A DNA stretch of 64,000 bases from Gemmatimonadota bacterium (lineage in GTDB: Bacteria > Gemmatimonadota > Gemmatimonadetes > Palauibacterales > Palauibacteraceae). The position numbers and the translations under genes are program-made. A model generated the notes under the pieces. That model did not search any database and was not told where the DNA came from. It saw only the letters and a list, made by a program, of their open reading frames with translations. The stretch covers positions 1-64,000 of the forward strand of contig JAJEEM010000048.1 of NCBI GenBank assembly GCA_022820995.1, read 5' to 3'. Below are positions 1 through 10,221 of this stretch, piece by piece; positions within the stretch are counted from its first letter, which is position 1, and every line of letters begins with the position of its first letter.

Positions 1-339
1 GCGCCCGTGCCCGCGGCGGCGGTCGGCAGCGTGGAGGTCGCCCCGACGCCGGCGGCCGCGCCCGACTCCCCGCCGGCCGAGGCGGCGCCCGCGTCCGGGC
101 TGTTCGAGGTGCTCTCTCCCATGGTCGGCACCTTTTACCGGGCGCCGGCGGCCGACGCCGACCCCTTCGTCTCCGTGGGGGATCGGGTGGAGGCCGGCCA
201 GACGCTCTGCATCCTCGAGGCGATGAAGCTCATGAACGAGCTGCAGTCGGATATCGCGGGCCTCGTGCGCGAGATCGCGGTCGAGAACGCCGAGCCGGTG
301 GAGTACGGCGCGCTGCTCTTCCGCATCGAGCCCGACTGA
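1..339 (+). CDS. accB: Biotin carboxyl carrier protein of acetyl-CoA carboxylase (5' partial)
   Basis: Carries the biotin that shuttles carboxyl groups between biotin carboxylase and carboxyltransferase in the first step of fatty acid synthesis. The frame is already open at base 1, so the N-terminus lies outside the window; a GTG at base 7 is just an internal valine. What is visible is an Ala/Pro-rich linker (about 30 residues) followed by a complete biotinyl domain with the EAMKLM motif, whose lysine (about residue 74 counted from base 7) is the biotin attachment site. A 16-base gap separates it from accC, the usual accB-accC pairing. The family assignment is secure; only the start is missing. 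Confidence 0.95.
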   Translation, partial: APVPAAAVGSVEVAPTPAAAPDSPPAEAAPASGLFEVLSPMVGTFYRAPAADADPFVSVGDRVEAGQTLCILEAMKLMNELQSDIAGLVREIAVENAEPVEYGALLFRIEPD

Positions 340-355
340 CGCCGCGGCCGGGCCC

Positions 356-1699
<1,344 letters not shown>

Positions 1700-1712
1700 G
1701 CGGCGGTCGCCC

Positions 1713-2465
1713 GTGAGCGCGATCGATGTGCTGTGGCTTCCCGAAGAACTCGAGACCGACCCCCCGCGCGGCCGCGCCGCGATCGTCGTCGATGTGATCC
1801 GGGCGACGACGAGCATCGCAACCGCCTTCGCGGCCGGAGCGGAGCGCGTGATTCCCGTGCGGAGCGTCGAGGGGGCTCGCGAGGAGGCGGGGCGGGACGG
1901 AGAGGCGCTCCTGTGCGGGGAACGCCGGGGCCTCCCGCCGCGCGGCTTCGATCTCGGGAACGCACCCGGCGAGTTCGGGCGCGGATCGGTGGCCGGCCGT
2001 GCCCTGGTGTTCACGACGACGAACGGGACGGCGGCGATCGAAGCCGCGCGGGCCGCCGGGGTCGGCTCGCTCCGCCTGGGCTGCTTCCGGAACGCGGGAG
2101 CCGTGGCGCGGCGGGTTGCGGCGGACGCGAACGCGGCGGAGCGCGGAGTCGCGATCGTGTGCGCGGGGCGGCGGGGGCGCGTGAGCATGGACGACGCGTG
2201 GTGCGCGGGCCATCTTGTAGAGCGGCTGGTCCAGACGGTCGCGGAGGCCGAACTGACCGATGGCGCACGGGCCGCGCAGGCCCTCTCCGCCCGGCTGGGA
2301 CCGCCGACGGCGACCGGTCTCGCCGGTACCGCGGCGGGCCGGGCGCTGCACGCGATCGGCCGAAGCGCGGATCTGGCGGTCTGCGCGGGGCTGGATGATC
2401 TCGAGGTCGTGCCGGTCTGGCGAGACGGCGCCCTCGTTGGCAGTCGGGGCGGGGAGGATGCGTGA
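1713..2465 (+). CDS. comB: ComB-family 2-phosphosulfolactate phosphatase
   Basis: ComB hydrolyses 2-phosphosulfolactate to sulfolactate; the enzyme was defined in coenzyme M synthesis, but bacterial members often stand alone and their true substrate is uncertain. The 250-residue protein shows the N-terminal DVIRATTSI motif (from residue 27) and the GERRG...FDLGNAP segment near residues 70-86 typical of the family. It starts at GTG 1713, 13 bases after accC, and its TGA overlaps the ftsK ATG (TGATG). No other coenzyme M or sulfolactate genes are nearby, so the family is well supported but the metabolic role is not. Confidence 0.85.
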   Translation: MSAIDVLWLPEELETDPPRGRAAIVVDVIRATTSIATAFAAGAERVIPVRSVEGAREEAGRDGEALLCGERRGLPPRGFDLGNAPGEFGRGSVAGRALVFTTTNGTAAIEAARAAGVGSLRLGCFRNAGAVARRVAADANAAERGVAIVCAGRRGRVSMDDAWCAGHLVERLVQTVAEAELTDGARAAQALSARLGPPTATGLAGTAAGRALHAIGRSADLAVCAGLDDLEVVPVWRDGALVGSRGGEDA

Positions 2466-4774
2466 TGGTGGATGAACGGCAACGGCGCGAGGTGCTGGGC
2501 GTCGCGCTGATCGTGCTCGGCCTCCTGGTGGCGTTCGCGCTGCTGTCTCCCCTGATCGCCGGCGGGTCCAACTGGATCGGGCCGGCCGGGGAACTGCTCC
2601 ACGACAACCTCGACAGGGCCGTCGGCATCCTGTCGCCGCTCGTCGCGGTCCCCGCGTTCATGTGGGGCCTGCATTTCCTCGGATGGGGCGATCCGACCCG
2701 GGCTCTCCGATGGTCCATCCTCACGGTCGTGCTGCTTGCGGTCCTCCCGGCGCTGTACCGGCTCATCGCGGCCCCCGGACCCGGGAGCGCGGGCGATATC
2801 GGCTGGCTGGGCGCGACCGCTGGGGACGGCCTTGCGCAGGTGTTCGGCCGCCTCGGTGGGGTACTCCTCGCGGCGGGCGTCCTCGTGCTCACGCTGTTCG
2901 CCACCATGAGGTGGTCCCTGACGAGCGCCGTCACGGCGGGGGGGCGTTCGCTCGGCCGCGGAGTCGTGGCCGCCGGCGGCGCGGTCCTGGGGCTCGGCCG
3001 CTCCTTCGCCGGTCGCGCCCGGCCCCCTCGCCCTCCCCGGCCGCCCGCAGAGCCCGGCCCCGCGAGCGAAGCCAAGGTGAAGGCGGCGACCGGACGGCGC
3101 CGCGCCGCGAAGAAACGGACGCCCCCGAAACCGGCGAGCGCGCAGCCCGAGTCGGAACCGGCGCCGGAGGACAAGACGCCTCCCGTCCCGGAACTGAAGG
3201 AAGCCGGCGATCCCGGCTCCTCGGATGTCCCGCCGATTCAGCTGTTCGACGAGCCGACGGGGCGGGGCAGCGGCCTCGGCGTGCGCGATCTCGACCGCCT
3301 CGGCGAAATCCTCATCGAGAAGCTCGCCACCTTCCGCGTGGCCGGCGAAATCGGCGGCTGGACGACGGGCCCCGTCGTGACGCAGTTCGAAGTCGTCCCG
3401 GCGCCGGGCGTGAAGGTGGGGCAGATCTCCGCCCGCGCGGATGACATCGCGCTAGCCCTGAAGGCGCCGTCCGTCCGGATCGTGGCGCCGATTCCCGGCA
3501 AGGGCGCCGTGGGCGTCGAGGTGCCCAACCCCGCGTCGGAGATGGTGCTCGTGCGCGAGATCCTCGAAAGCCCGTCCTATCGCCGGGGACGCCACGCGCT
3601 TCCGCTCGCGCTCGGCCGCGACCTCTCCGGAAAGCCGACGTGCGCGGACCTGACCCGGATGCCGCACCTCCTCATCGCGGGCCAGACCGGGTCCGGGAAA
3701 TCGGTGTGCATCAACGCCCTCATCACGAGCCTCGTGTGCCGCTACACGCCGGCGGAACTCCGCCTCCTGATGGTGGATCCGAAGATGGTGGAGCTGTCCG
3801 TCTACGGAGACCTTCCGCACCTCCGCCACCCCGTCATCACGGACAACGAAGAGGCCGCGTCCGTCCTGAAGTGGGCGGTCTACGAGATGAAGCGCCGCTT
3901 CGGGCTCCTCTCGGCGAACGGCTGCCGGAACGTCGCGGAGTTCAACGGCCGGATCGCGCGCGGGCGCGAGGTCTTCCTCCCGAAGCGCGGGGTCATGGAT
4001 GAGCCGGCGCTCTACGACGAGGGTCCGCTCCCCTACATCGTCCTCATCATCGACGAACTGGCGGACCTCATGATGACGGTGCAGTCCGAGGTCGAGACGC
4101 CGCTCGCCATGCTGGCCCAGAAGGCCCGGGCGGTCGGAATCCACCTCGTGCTCGCCACGCAGCGCCCCTCGGTCAACGTTCTCACCGGCCTCATCAAGGC
4201 GAACATCCCGAGCCGCATCGCGTTCCGGGTCGCGTCGAAGATCGACAGCCGCACGATCCTCGACCAGAACGGGGCGGAGAGCCTGCTCGGGAACGGGGAC
4301 ATGCTCTTTCTGCCGCCGGGCGAATCCGATCCTGTCCGCATCCAGGGCGCCTACATCTCCTCGGAGGAGACGGAGCGCCTGCTGGACTGGTATCGGGAGC
4401 AGGCGGAGGCGCGTGCCGAGGCCGAGAGAGCCGCGGAAGAGGCCGGGAGGGACGGGGAAGAGGCCGCCTCGGAGCGCGACATCCTCGACCTGCTGAAGGA
4501 ACTGGAGGAGGAGGAGGGCGGATCGGGGGTCTCGGACGACGGCGCGGAGGACCGCGATCCGCTGTTCCGGCAGGCCGCCGAGATCGTGATCTCGCACGCG
4601 GCGGGTTCGACAAGCCTGCTTCAGCGCCGGCTCAAGATCGGGTACGGACGGGCGGCGCGCATCATCGACCAGTTGCACGCGGCGGGGATCGTGGGACCCG
4701 CGGAGGGATCGAAGCCGCGGGAGGTGCTCGCGACGCTGGGCGATCTGGACGCCGGGAACGTCGACGAACCATGA
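2465..4774 (+). CDS. ftsK: DNA translocase FtsK/SpoIIIE
   Basis: Septum-anchored ATPase that pumps chromosomal DNA during division. The N-terminus has several hydrophobic segments (about residues 8-33, 55-72, 83-102 and 125-150), then an Ala/Pro/Lys-rich linker (about 180-255). The motor follows with Walker A GQTGSGKS at 406-413 and Walker B LIIDELADLM near 530, plus the AMLAQKARA and ATQRPSV segments. A C-terminal winged-helix gamma domain (about 690-755, LLQRRLKIGYGRAARI) would read KOPS-like DNA motifs. At about 770 residues it is a short-linker version. ATG 2465 overlaps the comB stop by one base; a GTG three bases earlier is an alternative. Confidence 0.96.
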   Translation: MVDERQRREVLGVALIVLGLLVAFALLSPLIAGGSNWIGPAGELLHDNLDRAVGILSPLVAVPAFMWGLHFLGWGDPTRALRWSILTVVLLAVLPALYRLIAAPGPGSAGDIGWLGATAGDGLAQVFGRLGGVLLAAGVLVLTLFATMRWSLTSAVTAGGRSLGRGVVAAGGAVLGLGRSFAGRARPPRPPRPPAEPGPASEAKVKAATGRRRAAKKRTPPKPASAQPESEPAPEDKTPPVPELKEAGDPGSSDVPPIQLFDEPTGRGSGLGVRDLDRLGEILIEKLATFRVAGEIGGWTTGPVVTQFEVVPAPGVKVGQISARADDIALALKAPSVRIVAPIPGKGAVGVEVPNPASEMVLVREILESPSYRRGRHALPLALGRDLSGKPTCADLTRMPHLLIAGQTGSGKSVCINALITSLVCRYTPAELRLLMVDPKMVELSVYGDLPHLRHPVITDNEEAASVLKWAVYEMKRRFGLLSANGCRNVAEFNGRIARGREVFLPKRGVMDEPALYDEGPLPYIVLIIDELADLMMTVQSEVETPLAMLAQKARAVGIHLVLATQRPSVNVLTGLIKANIPSRIAFRVASKIDSRTILDQNGAESLLGNGDMLFLPPGESDPVRIQGAYISSEETERLLDWYREQAEARAEAERAAEEAGRDGEEAASERDILDLLKELEEEEGGSGVSDDGAEDRDPLFRQAAEIVISHAAGSTSLLQRRLKIGYGRAARIIDQLHAAGIVGPAEGSKPREVLATLGDLDAGNVDEP

Positions 4775-5793
4775 GATCTTTCCGTGTGCCGCCATCCGGT
4801 CCGGGGGGCACCGGCCTCCTCGCGGCCGGATTCCTCGCGAGTGCGTTCGCGCTGGCGTGCTCCGATGCGGATTCCGCGGAGGTCGCGGAGGCACGCGCCC
4901 GGATCGAGGCGGAGTTCGGCCCGCGCGACGCGCCGGCGCGACCTGCGGCCACGGGGGATGCCGCGGCCGGGCAAAACGAGCCCCCGGGCGAGGGGCCGGA
5001 CGAGGCCGACGGCGCGGCGGCGGGTGAAGAAGGCGCGGAGGACGCCGAGAGCCGCGACCCGCCACCCGTACCCGTTCCGGCCCCGCAGGTCCCCGATCCG
5101 GAGGGGGCGGACCCGGTGGTTGCGGATGACGAGCCCCCGGCGGCGGACGACGAGCCGCGGCCGGCAGACGAAGAGTCCGGCCAGGTGATGAGCGTGGATT
5201 CGCTCCTCGCCCTGGCGAATGCGGCCTATGCTTCGCTCGACCGGCTCAAGGCGGCCTTCGTCCAGCGCATCGAGAACCCGCTGCTCGGCCGCGCCCGCGA
5301 GGGCCGCGGAACCTGGTATCAGGCGGGACGGAACCGGTTCCGGATGGACTTCGACGAACCGGCCGGCGACATCTACGTGGCGGACGGATCCTGTCTCTGG
5401 CTCTACGAACCCTCGCTCCACGATCAGGTCATGGTCTCCTCCCTCGAGGAGGGTGTGGAAATCGGCACCGTCGACATCCTCGGACGTCTGCTCTCGCAGG
5501 CGCGGACGACCTACGACGCGGTCGATGAAGGAACCGGCGAGATCGATGGAGTGCAGACGCGGATCGTGTCGCTCACGCCGCGGGAACTCCCGGCGAGATA
5601 CGTGGAGGTCCGCCTGTGGATCGGCGTGTCCGATCGCTACGTGCGCCGCTTTCGCATTCGCGAGGAGAACCGGACCCTCCGCACGGTGACGCTGAGCCCG
5701 CTCGAACCGCAGGCCCGGATCGACCCCGGCGTCTTCGAGTACGCGCCCCCGGAGGGCGTGCCCGTCTTTCCCGACGACGTGCGATGCGGCTAG
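4771..5793 (+). CDS. lolA: LolA-like lipoprotein carrier protein, itself with a lipoprotein signal
   Basis: LolA carries lipoproteins across the periplasm from the LolCDE exporter to the outer membrane. Residues about 135-335 form a LolA fold, with the typical AAFVQRIENPLLGRAREGRG and NRFRMDFDEPAGD segments. Unusually, the first 30 residues look like a lipoprotein signal ending in LALAC (Cys30), followed by a roughly 100-residue acidic, Pro/Ala-rich linker. Classical LolA is soluble, so this protein may be membrane-tethered. ATGA overlap with ftsK and 10-base overlap with rimO show translational coupling. The fold call is good; the tethering is inference. Confidence 0.85.
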   Translation: MRSFRVPPSGPGGTGLLAAGFLASAFALACSDADSAEVAEARARIEAEFGPRDAPARPAATGDAAAGQNEPPGEGPDEADGAAAGEEGAEDAESRDPPPVPVPAPQVPDPEGADPVVADDEPPAADDEPRPADEESGQVMSVDSLLALANAAYASLDRLKAAFVQRIENPLLGRAREGRGTWYQAGRNRFRMDFDEPAGDIYVADGSCLWLYEPSLHDQVMVSSLEEGVEIGTVDILGRLLSQARTTYDAVDEGTGEIDGVQTRIVSLTPRELPARYVEVRLWIGVSDRYVRRFRIREENRTLRTVTLSPLEPQARIDPGVFEYAPPEGVPVFPDDVRCG

Positions 5794-7235
5794 GGCTCAT
5801 CAGCCTCGGCTGCGACAAGAACACCGTCGACTCCGAGCGCATGCTCGCCGAACTCGTCGGCCACGGAGCCGAGCGCACCGGTGTGGAGGAAGCGGAGGTC
5901 ATCCTCGTCAACACGTGCGGGTTCATCGACGCCGCGAAGGAAGAGTCGATCGAGACGATCCTCGAGGCGGAGCGGCTGAAGCGCGACGGGGCGTGCCGCA
6001 GCGTGGTGGCCGTCGGGTGCATGGTGGAGCGGTATCGGGAGGAAATGGAGGCGTCGCTGCCGGAGGTCGACCTCCTGCTCGGGCTGCGAGACCTCGACCG
6101 CCTCGTGCCGGAACTGCGCGAGCGCGGACTCCTTCAGGGACCGGCGCCGGCCGGGGGCGCGCACCCGGGGGAACGGATCCCCGTCGGGGCGCGCCATGTC
6201 CGCTACCTGAAGGTGAGCGAGGGATGCAGCCACGCGTGCGCCTTCTGCGCGATCCCTCTCTGGCGGGGGAAGCACCGCTCCTTCGAACTGGAGCGTATCG
6301 TCGCCGAGGCGCAGCGCCTCGAGGCGCAGGGCGCCGTGGAGGTGAACCTGGTGGCGCAGGACCTCGCGCACTGGGGCCGGGAGCAACGGGACGGGACGGA
6401 CATCGCGACGCTCGTGGAGGCGCTGCTGCGCGAGACATCGATCCCCTGGTTCCGTCTCCTGTACATCTACTCCGCGGGCCTGCGCGAACCGCTCGTCGAA
6501 TTGATGGCGTCCGAGACGCGGCTCCTGTCGTACATCGACATGCCGATCCAGCACGCGAGCGACACGGTGCTCCACCGCATGCGCCGGCCGGAGCGGGCCG
6601 CGACGCTGCGAACGAAGGTCGCCTGGCTGCGGGAGACGATCCCCGAGCTCACGCTGAGGACGACGGTGCTTGTCGGGTTCCCGGGCGAAACGGACGCGGA
6701 GTTCCGCGAACTCGTGGATTTTCTGGACGAGGTGCCGTTCGACCGGCTCGGGGCCTTCGCGTTCTCGCCGCAGGAGGGGACGCGCGCGGCCGCCATGGAG
6801 GAGAGCTTCGTCCCCGCGGAAATGGCGCGGGACCGTCTCGAGGAGGTGCTCGAGGTCCAGCGCGCCGTGAGCCGCGAGCGGCTGACGGCGGAGGTCGGCC
6901 GGGAACGCGTCGCCGTCGTGGATGCGCCCGCGGCCCCGGACGAGCCGGTGCTCGAACTCCTCTACGAGGATCCTCCGGGCGCGGCGCACCTCGGCCGGAT
7001 CGAGAGCCAGGCGGACGACGTGGACGGCGTGACCGTGCTCGTGGGCGGAAACGGCCTCGCTCCCGGCTCGCTGGTGCGGGTCGAGATCCGGCGGGCCGCC
7101 GACTTCGACCTCGCGGGGCGCGTCCGGGAAGTCGTGCGGCGGGCGTCCGGGCGCGGAGGGGCGGCGCCATCCGCGGCCGCGCATCCGGGACGGGGGCTTC
7201 CCGTCCTGGGACTCGACAGCGCCTGGGGCCGGTGA
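5784..7235 (+). CDS. rimO: Ribosomal protein S12 methylthiotransferase RimO
   Basis: Radical-SAM enzyme that adds a methylthio group to an aspartate of ribosomal protein S12. The 483-residue product has the UPF0004 domain with its three cluster cysteines (C10, C45, C79), the radical SAM CxxxCxxC at C148/C152/C155 (GCSHACAFC), and a C-terminal TRAM domain (about 410-475). Start ATG 5784 gives the canonical MRLGLISLGCDKN opening; the frame is open further upstream, but that part overlaps lolA and has no family similarity. It overlaps lolA by 10 bases and ends in GTGA overlap with hemL. Confidence 0.95.
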   Translation: MRLGLISLGCDKNTVDSERMLAELVGHGAERTGVEEAEVILVNTCGFIDAAKEESIETILEAERLKRDGACRSVVAVGCMVERYREEMEASLPEVDLLLGLRDLDRLVPELRERGLLQGPAPAGGAHPGERIPVGARHVRYLKVSEGCSHACAFCAIPLWRGKHRSFELERIVAEAQRLEAQGAVEVNLVAQDLAHWGREQRDGTDIATLVEALLRETSIPWFRLLYIYSAGLREPLVELMASETRLLSYIDMPIQHASDTVLHRMRRPERAATLRTKVAWLRETIPELTLRTTVLVGFPGETDAEFRELVDFLDEVPFDRLGAFAFSPQEGTRAAAMEESFVPAEMARDRLEEVLEVQRAVSRERLTAEVGRERVAVVDAPAAPDEPVLELLYEDPPGAAHLGRIESQADDVDGVTVLVGGNGLAPGSLVRVEIRRAADFDLAGRVREVVRRASGRGGAAPSAAAHPGRGLPVLGLDSAWGR

Positions 7236-8557
7236 GCCGCGGGCCTCGCCAGCCGCCCGTCGCCTCCGAATGGATCCGGCGGGCGCGTGACGTGATGCCG
7301 GGCGGCGTGAGTTCGCCCGTGCGCGCGTTCGGCGCCGTCGGGATGGAACCGCTGTTCGCCTCCCGCGGCGAGGGCGCGAGGATCTTCGACGAGGCCGGCC
7401 GCGGCTATCTCGACTACGTCCTCTCCTGGGGTCCGCTCATCCTCGGCCACGCCGCGCCGCCCGTCGTGGAGGCCGTGGCGCGCGCGGCCCGCGACGGCAT
7501 GAGCTTCGGCGCCTGTCAGGCGCGCGAGGTCGAACTCGCCGAACGCGTCGCCGCCCGGGTGCCCGGCGTGGAGATGGTGCGCTTCGTGAACAGCGGGACC
7601 GAGGCCACGATGTCCGCCGTGCGGCTCGCCCGCGCCGCGACCGGCCGCGACCTGATCCTGAAGTTCGAAGGCTGCTATCACGGTCACGCGGACGCCTTTC
7701 TCGTCGTGGCCGGATCGGGCGTCGCCACGCTGTCGCTCCCCGATTCGCCGGGCGTGCCGGCGACGACTTCCGGCCTGACGCTGACGGCGCCCTACAACGA
7801 CCTCGAGGCGGCGGCGGCGGCGTTCGCGGAACACGGCTCGCGGCTCGCGGCCGTCATCGTCGAGCCGGTGGCGGGCAACGCGGGCCTCATCCCGCCCCGC
7901 GAGGGCTTTCTGGAGGGCCTCCGCGACAGCTGCGACCGCGCCGGAACGCTCCTCATCTTCGACGAGGTCATGACCGGGTTCCGGGTCGCGCCGGGTGGCG
8001 CACAGGAGCGCTACGGGGTCGCGGCGGACCTCGTCACGCTGGGAAAGGTCCTCGGCGCGGGGATGCCGGTCGCGGCATACGCGGGCCCCCGCGAGCTGAT
8101 GCGGCGGATGGCGCCGGAGGGGAACGTGTACCAGGCCGGGACGCTGTCGGGGAACCCGCTCGGCATGGCCGCGGGCATCGCCCAACTCGACGAACTCGAG
8201 CGGACGGACCCCTTCGCCGGTCTGGAGCGGCGCGCCGCGACGCTCGCGGACGGTATCCTGGCGGCGGCGGGCGCCCGGGGCATCCCGGCCTGCGGGACCG
8301 CGGTCGGCTCGATGTGGGGCGTCTTCTTCACGGAGGGCCCCGTGTTCGATTTCGACGGCGCGCGGCGCGCGGACACGGACTTCTTCGCCCGCTACTACCG
8401 GGCGTGCTTCGAGCGGGGGGTCTTCTTCGCCCCCTCCGCCTTCGAGGCGGGCTTTCTCTCCGCCGCGCACACCGACGCGGACGTGGCGGAGACGCTCAGG
8501 GTCGTGGGCGAGGCGCTGGACGCGGCACTGGACGCGGCGCCGGAGGGCGCGAGTTGA
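7232..8557 (+). CDS. hemL: Glutamate-1-semialdehyde 2,1-aminomutase
   Basis: PLP enzyme converting glutamate-1-semialdehyde to 5-aminolevulinate, the C5 route to heme. The 441-residue protein shows the opening MPGGVSSPVRAF, the segment NSGTEATMSAVRLARAATGR, the aspartate-containing FDEVMTGFRV, and the PLP lysine K272 in GKVLGAGMP. GTG 7232 overlaps the rimO stop (GTGA), which fits the coupling habit of the neighbours and the family length. Its place beside accBC, lnt and men genes suggests a general housekeeping envelope and cofactor operon. Confidence 0.96.
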   Translation: MSRGPRQPPVASEWIRRARDVMPGGVSSPVRAFGAVGMEPLFASRGEGARIFDEAGRGYLDYVLSWGPLILGHAAPPVVEAVARAARDGMSFGACQAREVELAERVAARVPGVEMVRFVNSGTEATMSAVRLARAATGRDLILKFEGCYHGHADAFLVVAGSGVATLSLPDSPGVPATTSGLTLTAPYNDLEAAAAAFAEHGSRLAAVIVEPVAGNAGLIPPREGFLEGLRDSCDRAGTLLIFDEVMTGFRVAPGGAQERYGVAADLVTLGKVLGAGMPVAAYAGPRELMRRMAPEGNVYQAGTLSGNPLGMAAGIAQLDELERTDPFAGLERRAATLADGILAAAGARGIPACGTAVGSMWGVFFTEGPVFDFDGARRADTDFFARYYRACFERGVFFAPSAFEAGFLSAAHTDADVAETLRVVGEALDAALDAAPEGAS

Positions 8558-10221
8558 ACTGGCGCGCGCGGATCGTTCCGGAGCGGGCCGGACCCCTCCT
8601 CCTCGGCGGGGTGCTGATGGGGCTCGCCCACCCGCCCTTCCATCTTCTCGTGACGTCGTTCGTCGCGCTCGTCCCCTTCATCGTCTGGCTCGAGCGACTC
8701 CCGGCGACGCCCGAGGGCCGAAAGCAGGCCCGCAAGGGGGGATTCCTCTTCGGGCTCGTCTACTATACGCTCGTGCTGTACTGGCTCCTCGTCGCGCTCA
8801 TCTTCTACACGTGGTGGGCGTTCTTCGCGTTCCTCGCCCCGATCCTCATCCTCGCGACCTTCATGTCGTGGGTGGCGGGAGGGATCCACCTGGTGCGGGC
8901 CCGCTTCCGGTGGCCGCTCCCCGTCGTCTTCCCCGTGTTCTGGACCGCCGGAGAGGTGCTGCGAGCGCACCTCCTCGACGTCTCTTTCCCCTGGATGCAG
9001 TTCGGCGACACGCTCTCGGCCTATCCCATCCTCGTGGGCGCGGCCGACCTCGTGGGCTCCCGAGGGCTGTCCTTCTGGCTCGCGCTCGCGAACGCCCTCG
9101 TCGCGTCGGGGTTCCTGGCGTACCGGGCCGGGGGCCCGCGTGCGCTGCGGCGGCCGGCGGCCGGACTCCTGCTCGTGCTCGCCCTCCCCATCGCCTATTC
9201 GGTCGTGCGCTGGCAGACGCTGGAGGTGCGGCCGGTGGCCCGGGTGGGGGTCGTGCAGCCCAACGTCCCGCAGCACCTGCGCAACACGGACCGCGCCGCG
9301 TCGGCCGACAGCGCCTTCCGTTCGGCGGCGACGCTGATCTCCGAGTGGCCGGGCCGGGAACGCATGGACCTCGTGCTCTTCCCGGAGACGATGCTCGCCG
9401 CGCTTTATGTGGATTCGCTTCCCTCCTTCGACTATCCCGGCTGGGTGGCGGCGCACGACTGGGCGGGCGGGGTCGGCGAGGCACTCGGTGCGGAGGTCGC
9501 GGTCGGGGGCATGGGGGCGGATGATCTCGGGAACCGGGAGCTTCAGCCGTACAACTCCGCGTACCACTTCCGCCCGGGAGTGGGCGTCCTCAACCGCTAC
9601 GACAAGCGGTTTCTCGTGCCGTTCGTCGAGCGGGTGCCGTTCATGCCTCCCGAATGGTTTCAGGCCATCCCCTATGCGGGGGGGGACTTCGGGGTGGGCG
9701 AGTGGCAGGGCCCGATCGAGATCGCCACGGAGGAGGGCAGCGCAACGTACGGGACGATGATCTGCTACGAGTCGATCTTCTCGCCGTTGGCGCGGCACTA
9801 CCGGCGAAACGGCGCGGACTTCCTCATAAACATCACGAACGACTCGTGGTTCGGGCGCGACGCGTGGTGGAGCCGTTCGAGCGCGCTTTGGCAGCACCCG
9901 GCGCATCTCGTCATGCGATCCATCGAGACGCGGATGGGGGCGGCGCGCTCCGGGAACACGGGGATCTCCAAGATCGTGGATCCGCTGGGGCGGGTGTCGC
10001 ACCGTACCGCACTCTTCGAGCCCGCGTCCTTCGTGGCGGACGTGTCGACCACTGACGGGTTGACGGTGTACGTCCGTTTCGGCGATGTCGTGGGGACTCT
10101 GGCCGCGCTGGCAGCGCTTCTTGCTCTCTGCGCGTCTTTCCTGAGGGATCGCAACCTGCGCGGCCAGGCGTCGCGCGGTGCCTCGGGAGAGACGGTGGAG
10201 CCGGCAAGCGGGAGCGCATGA
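8554..10221 (+). CDS. lnt: Apolipoprotein N-acyltransferase
   Basis: Inner-membrane enzyme adding the third acyl chain to lipoproteins, needed before Lol export. The N-terminal half has about seven hydrophobic segments; the C-terminal half is a nitrilase-type domain with the catalytic triad visible as E278 (LFPETM), K351 (YDKRFLVPF) and C404 (ICYES). The TTG at 8554 overlaps the hemL stop (TTGA); an in-frame ATG lies at 8617, but would trim the first membrane segment. Sharing an operon with a LolA-like gene makes functional sense for lipoprotein maturation. Confidence 0.95.
   Translation: MNWRARIVPERAGPLLLGGVLMGLAHPPFHLLVTSFVALVPFIVWLERLPATPEGRKQARKGGFLFGLVYYTLVLYWLLVALIFYTWWAFFAFLAPILILATFMSWVAGGIHLVRARFRWPLPVVFPVFWTAGEVLRAHLLDVSFPWMQFGDTLSAYPILVGAADLVGSRGLSFWLALANALVASGFLAYRAGGPRALRRPAAGLLLVLALPIAYSVVRWQTLEVRPVARVGVVQPNVPQHLRNTDRAASADSAFRSAATLISEWPGRERMDLVLFPETMLAALYVDSLPSFDYPGWVAAHDWAGGVGEALGAEVAVGGMGADDLGNRELQPYNSAYHFRPGVGVLNRYDKRFLVPFVERVPFMPPEWFQAIPYAGGDFGVGEWQGPIEIATEEGSATYGTMICYESIFSPLARHYRRNGADFLINITNDSWFGRDAWWSRSSALWQHPAHLVMRSIETRMGAARSGNTGISKIVDPLGRVSHRTALFEPASFVADVSTTDGLTVYVRFGDVVGTLAALAALLALCASFLRDRNLRGQASRGASGETVEPASGSA

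Noticed and set aside
5915-7231. Upstream extension of the hemL frame into rimO
   Set aside because: The extra sequence is Arg/Gly-rich shadow of rimO; hemL similarity begins just after GTG 7232.
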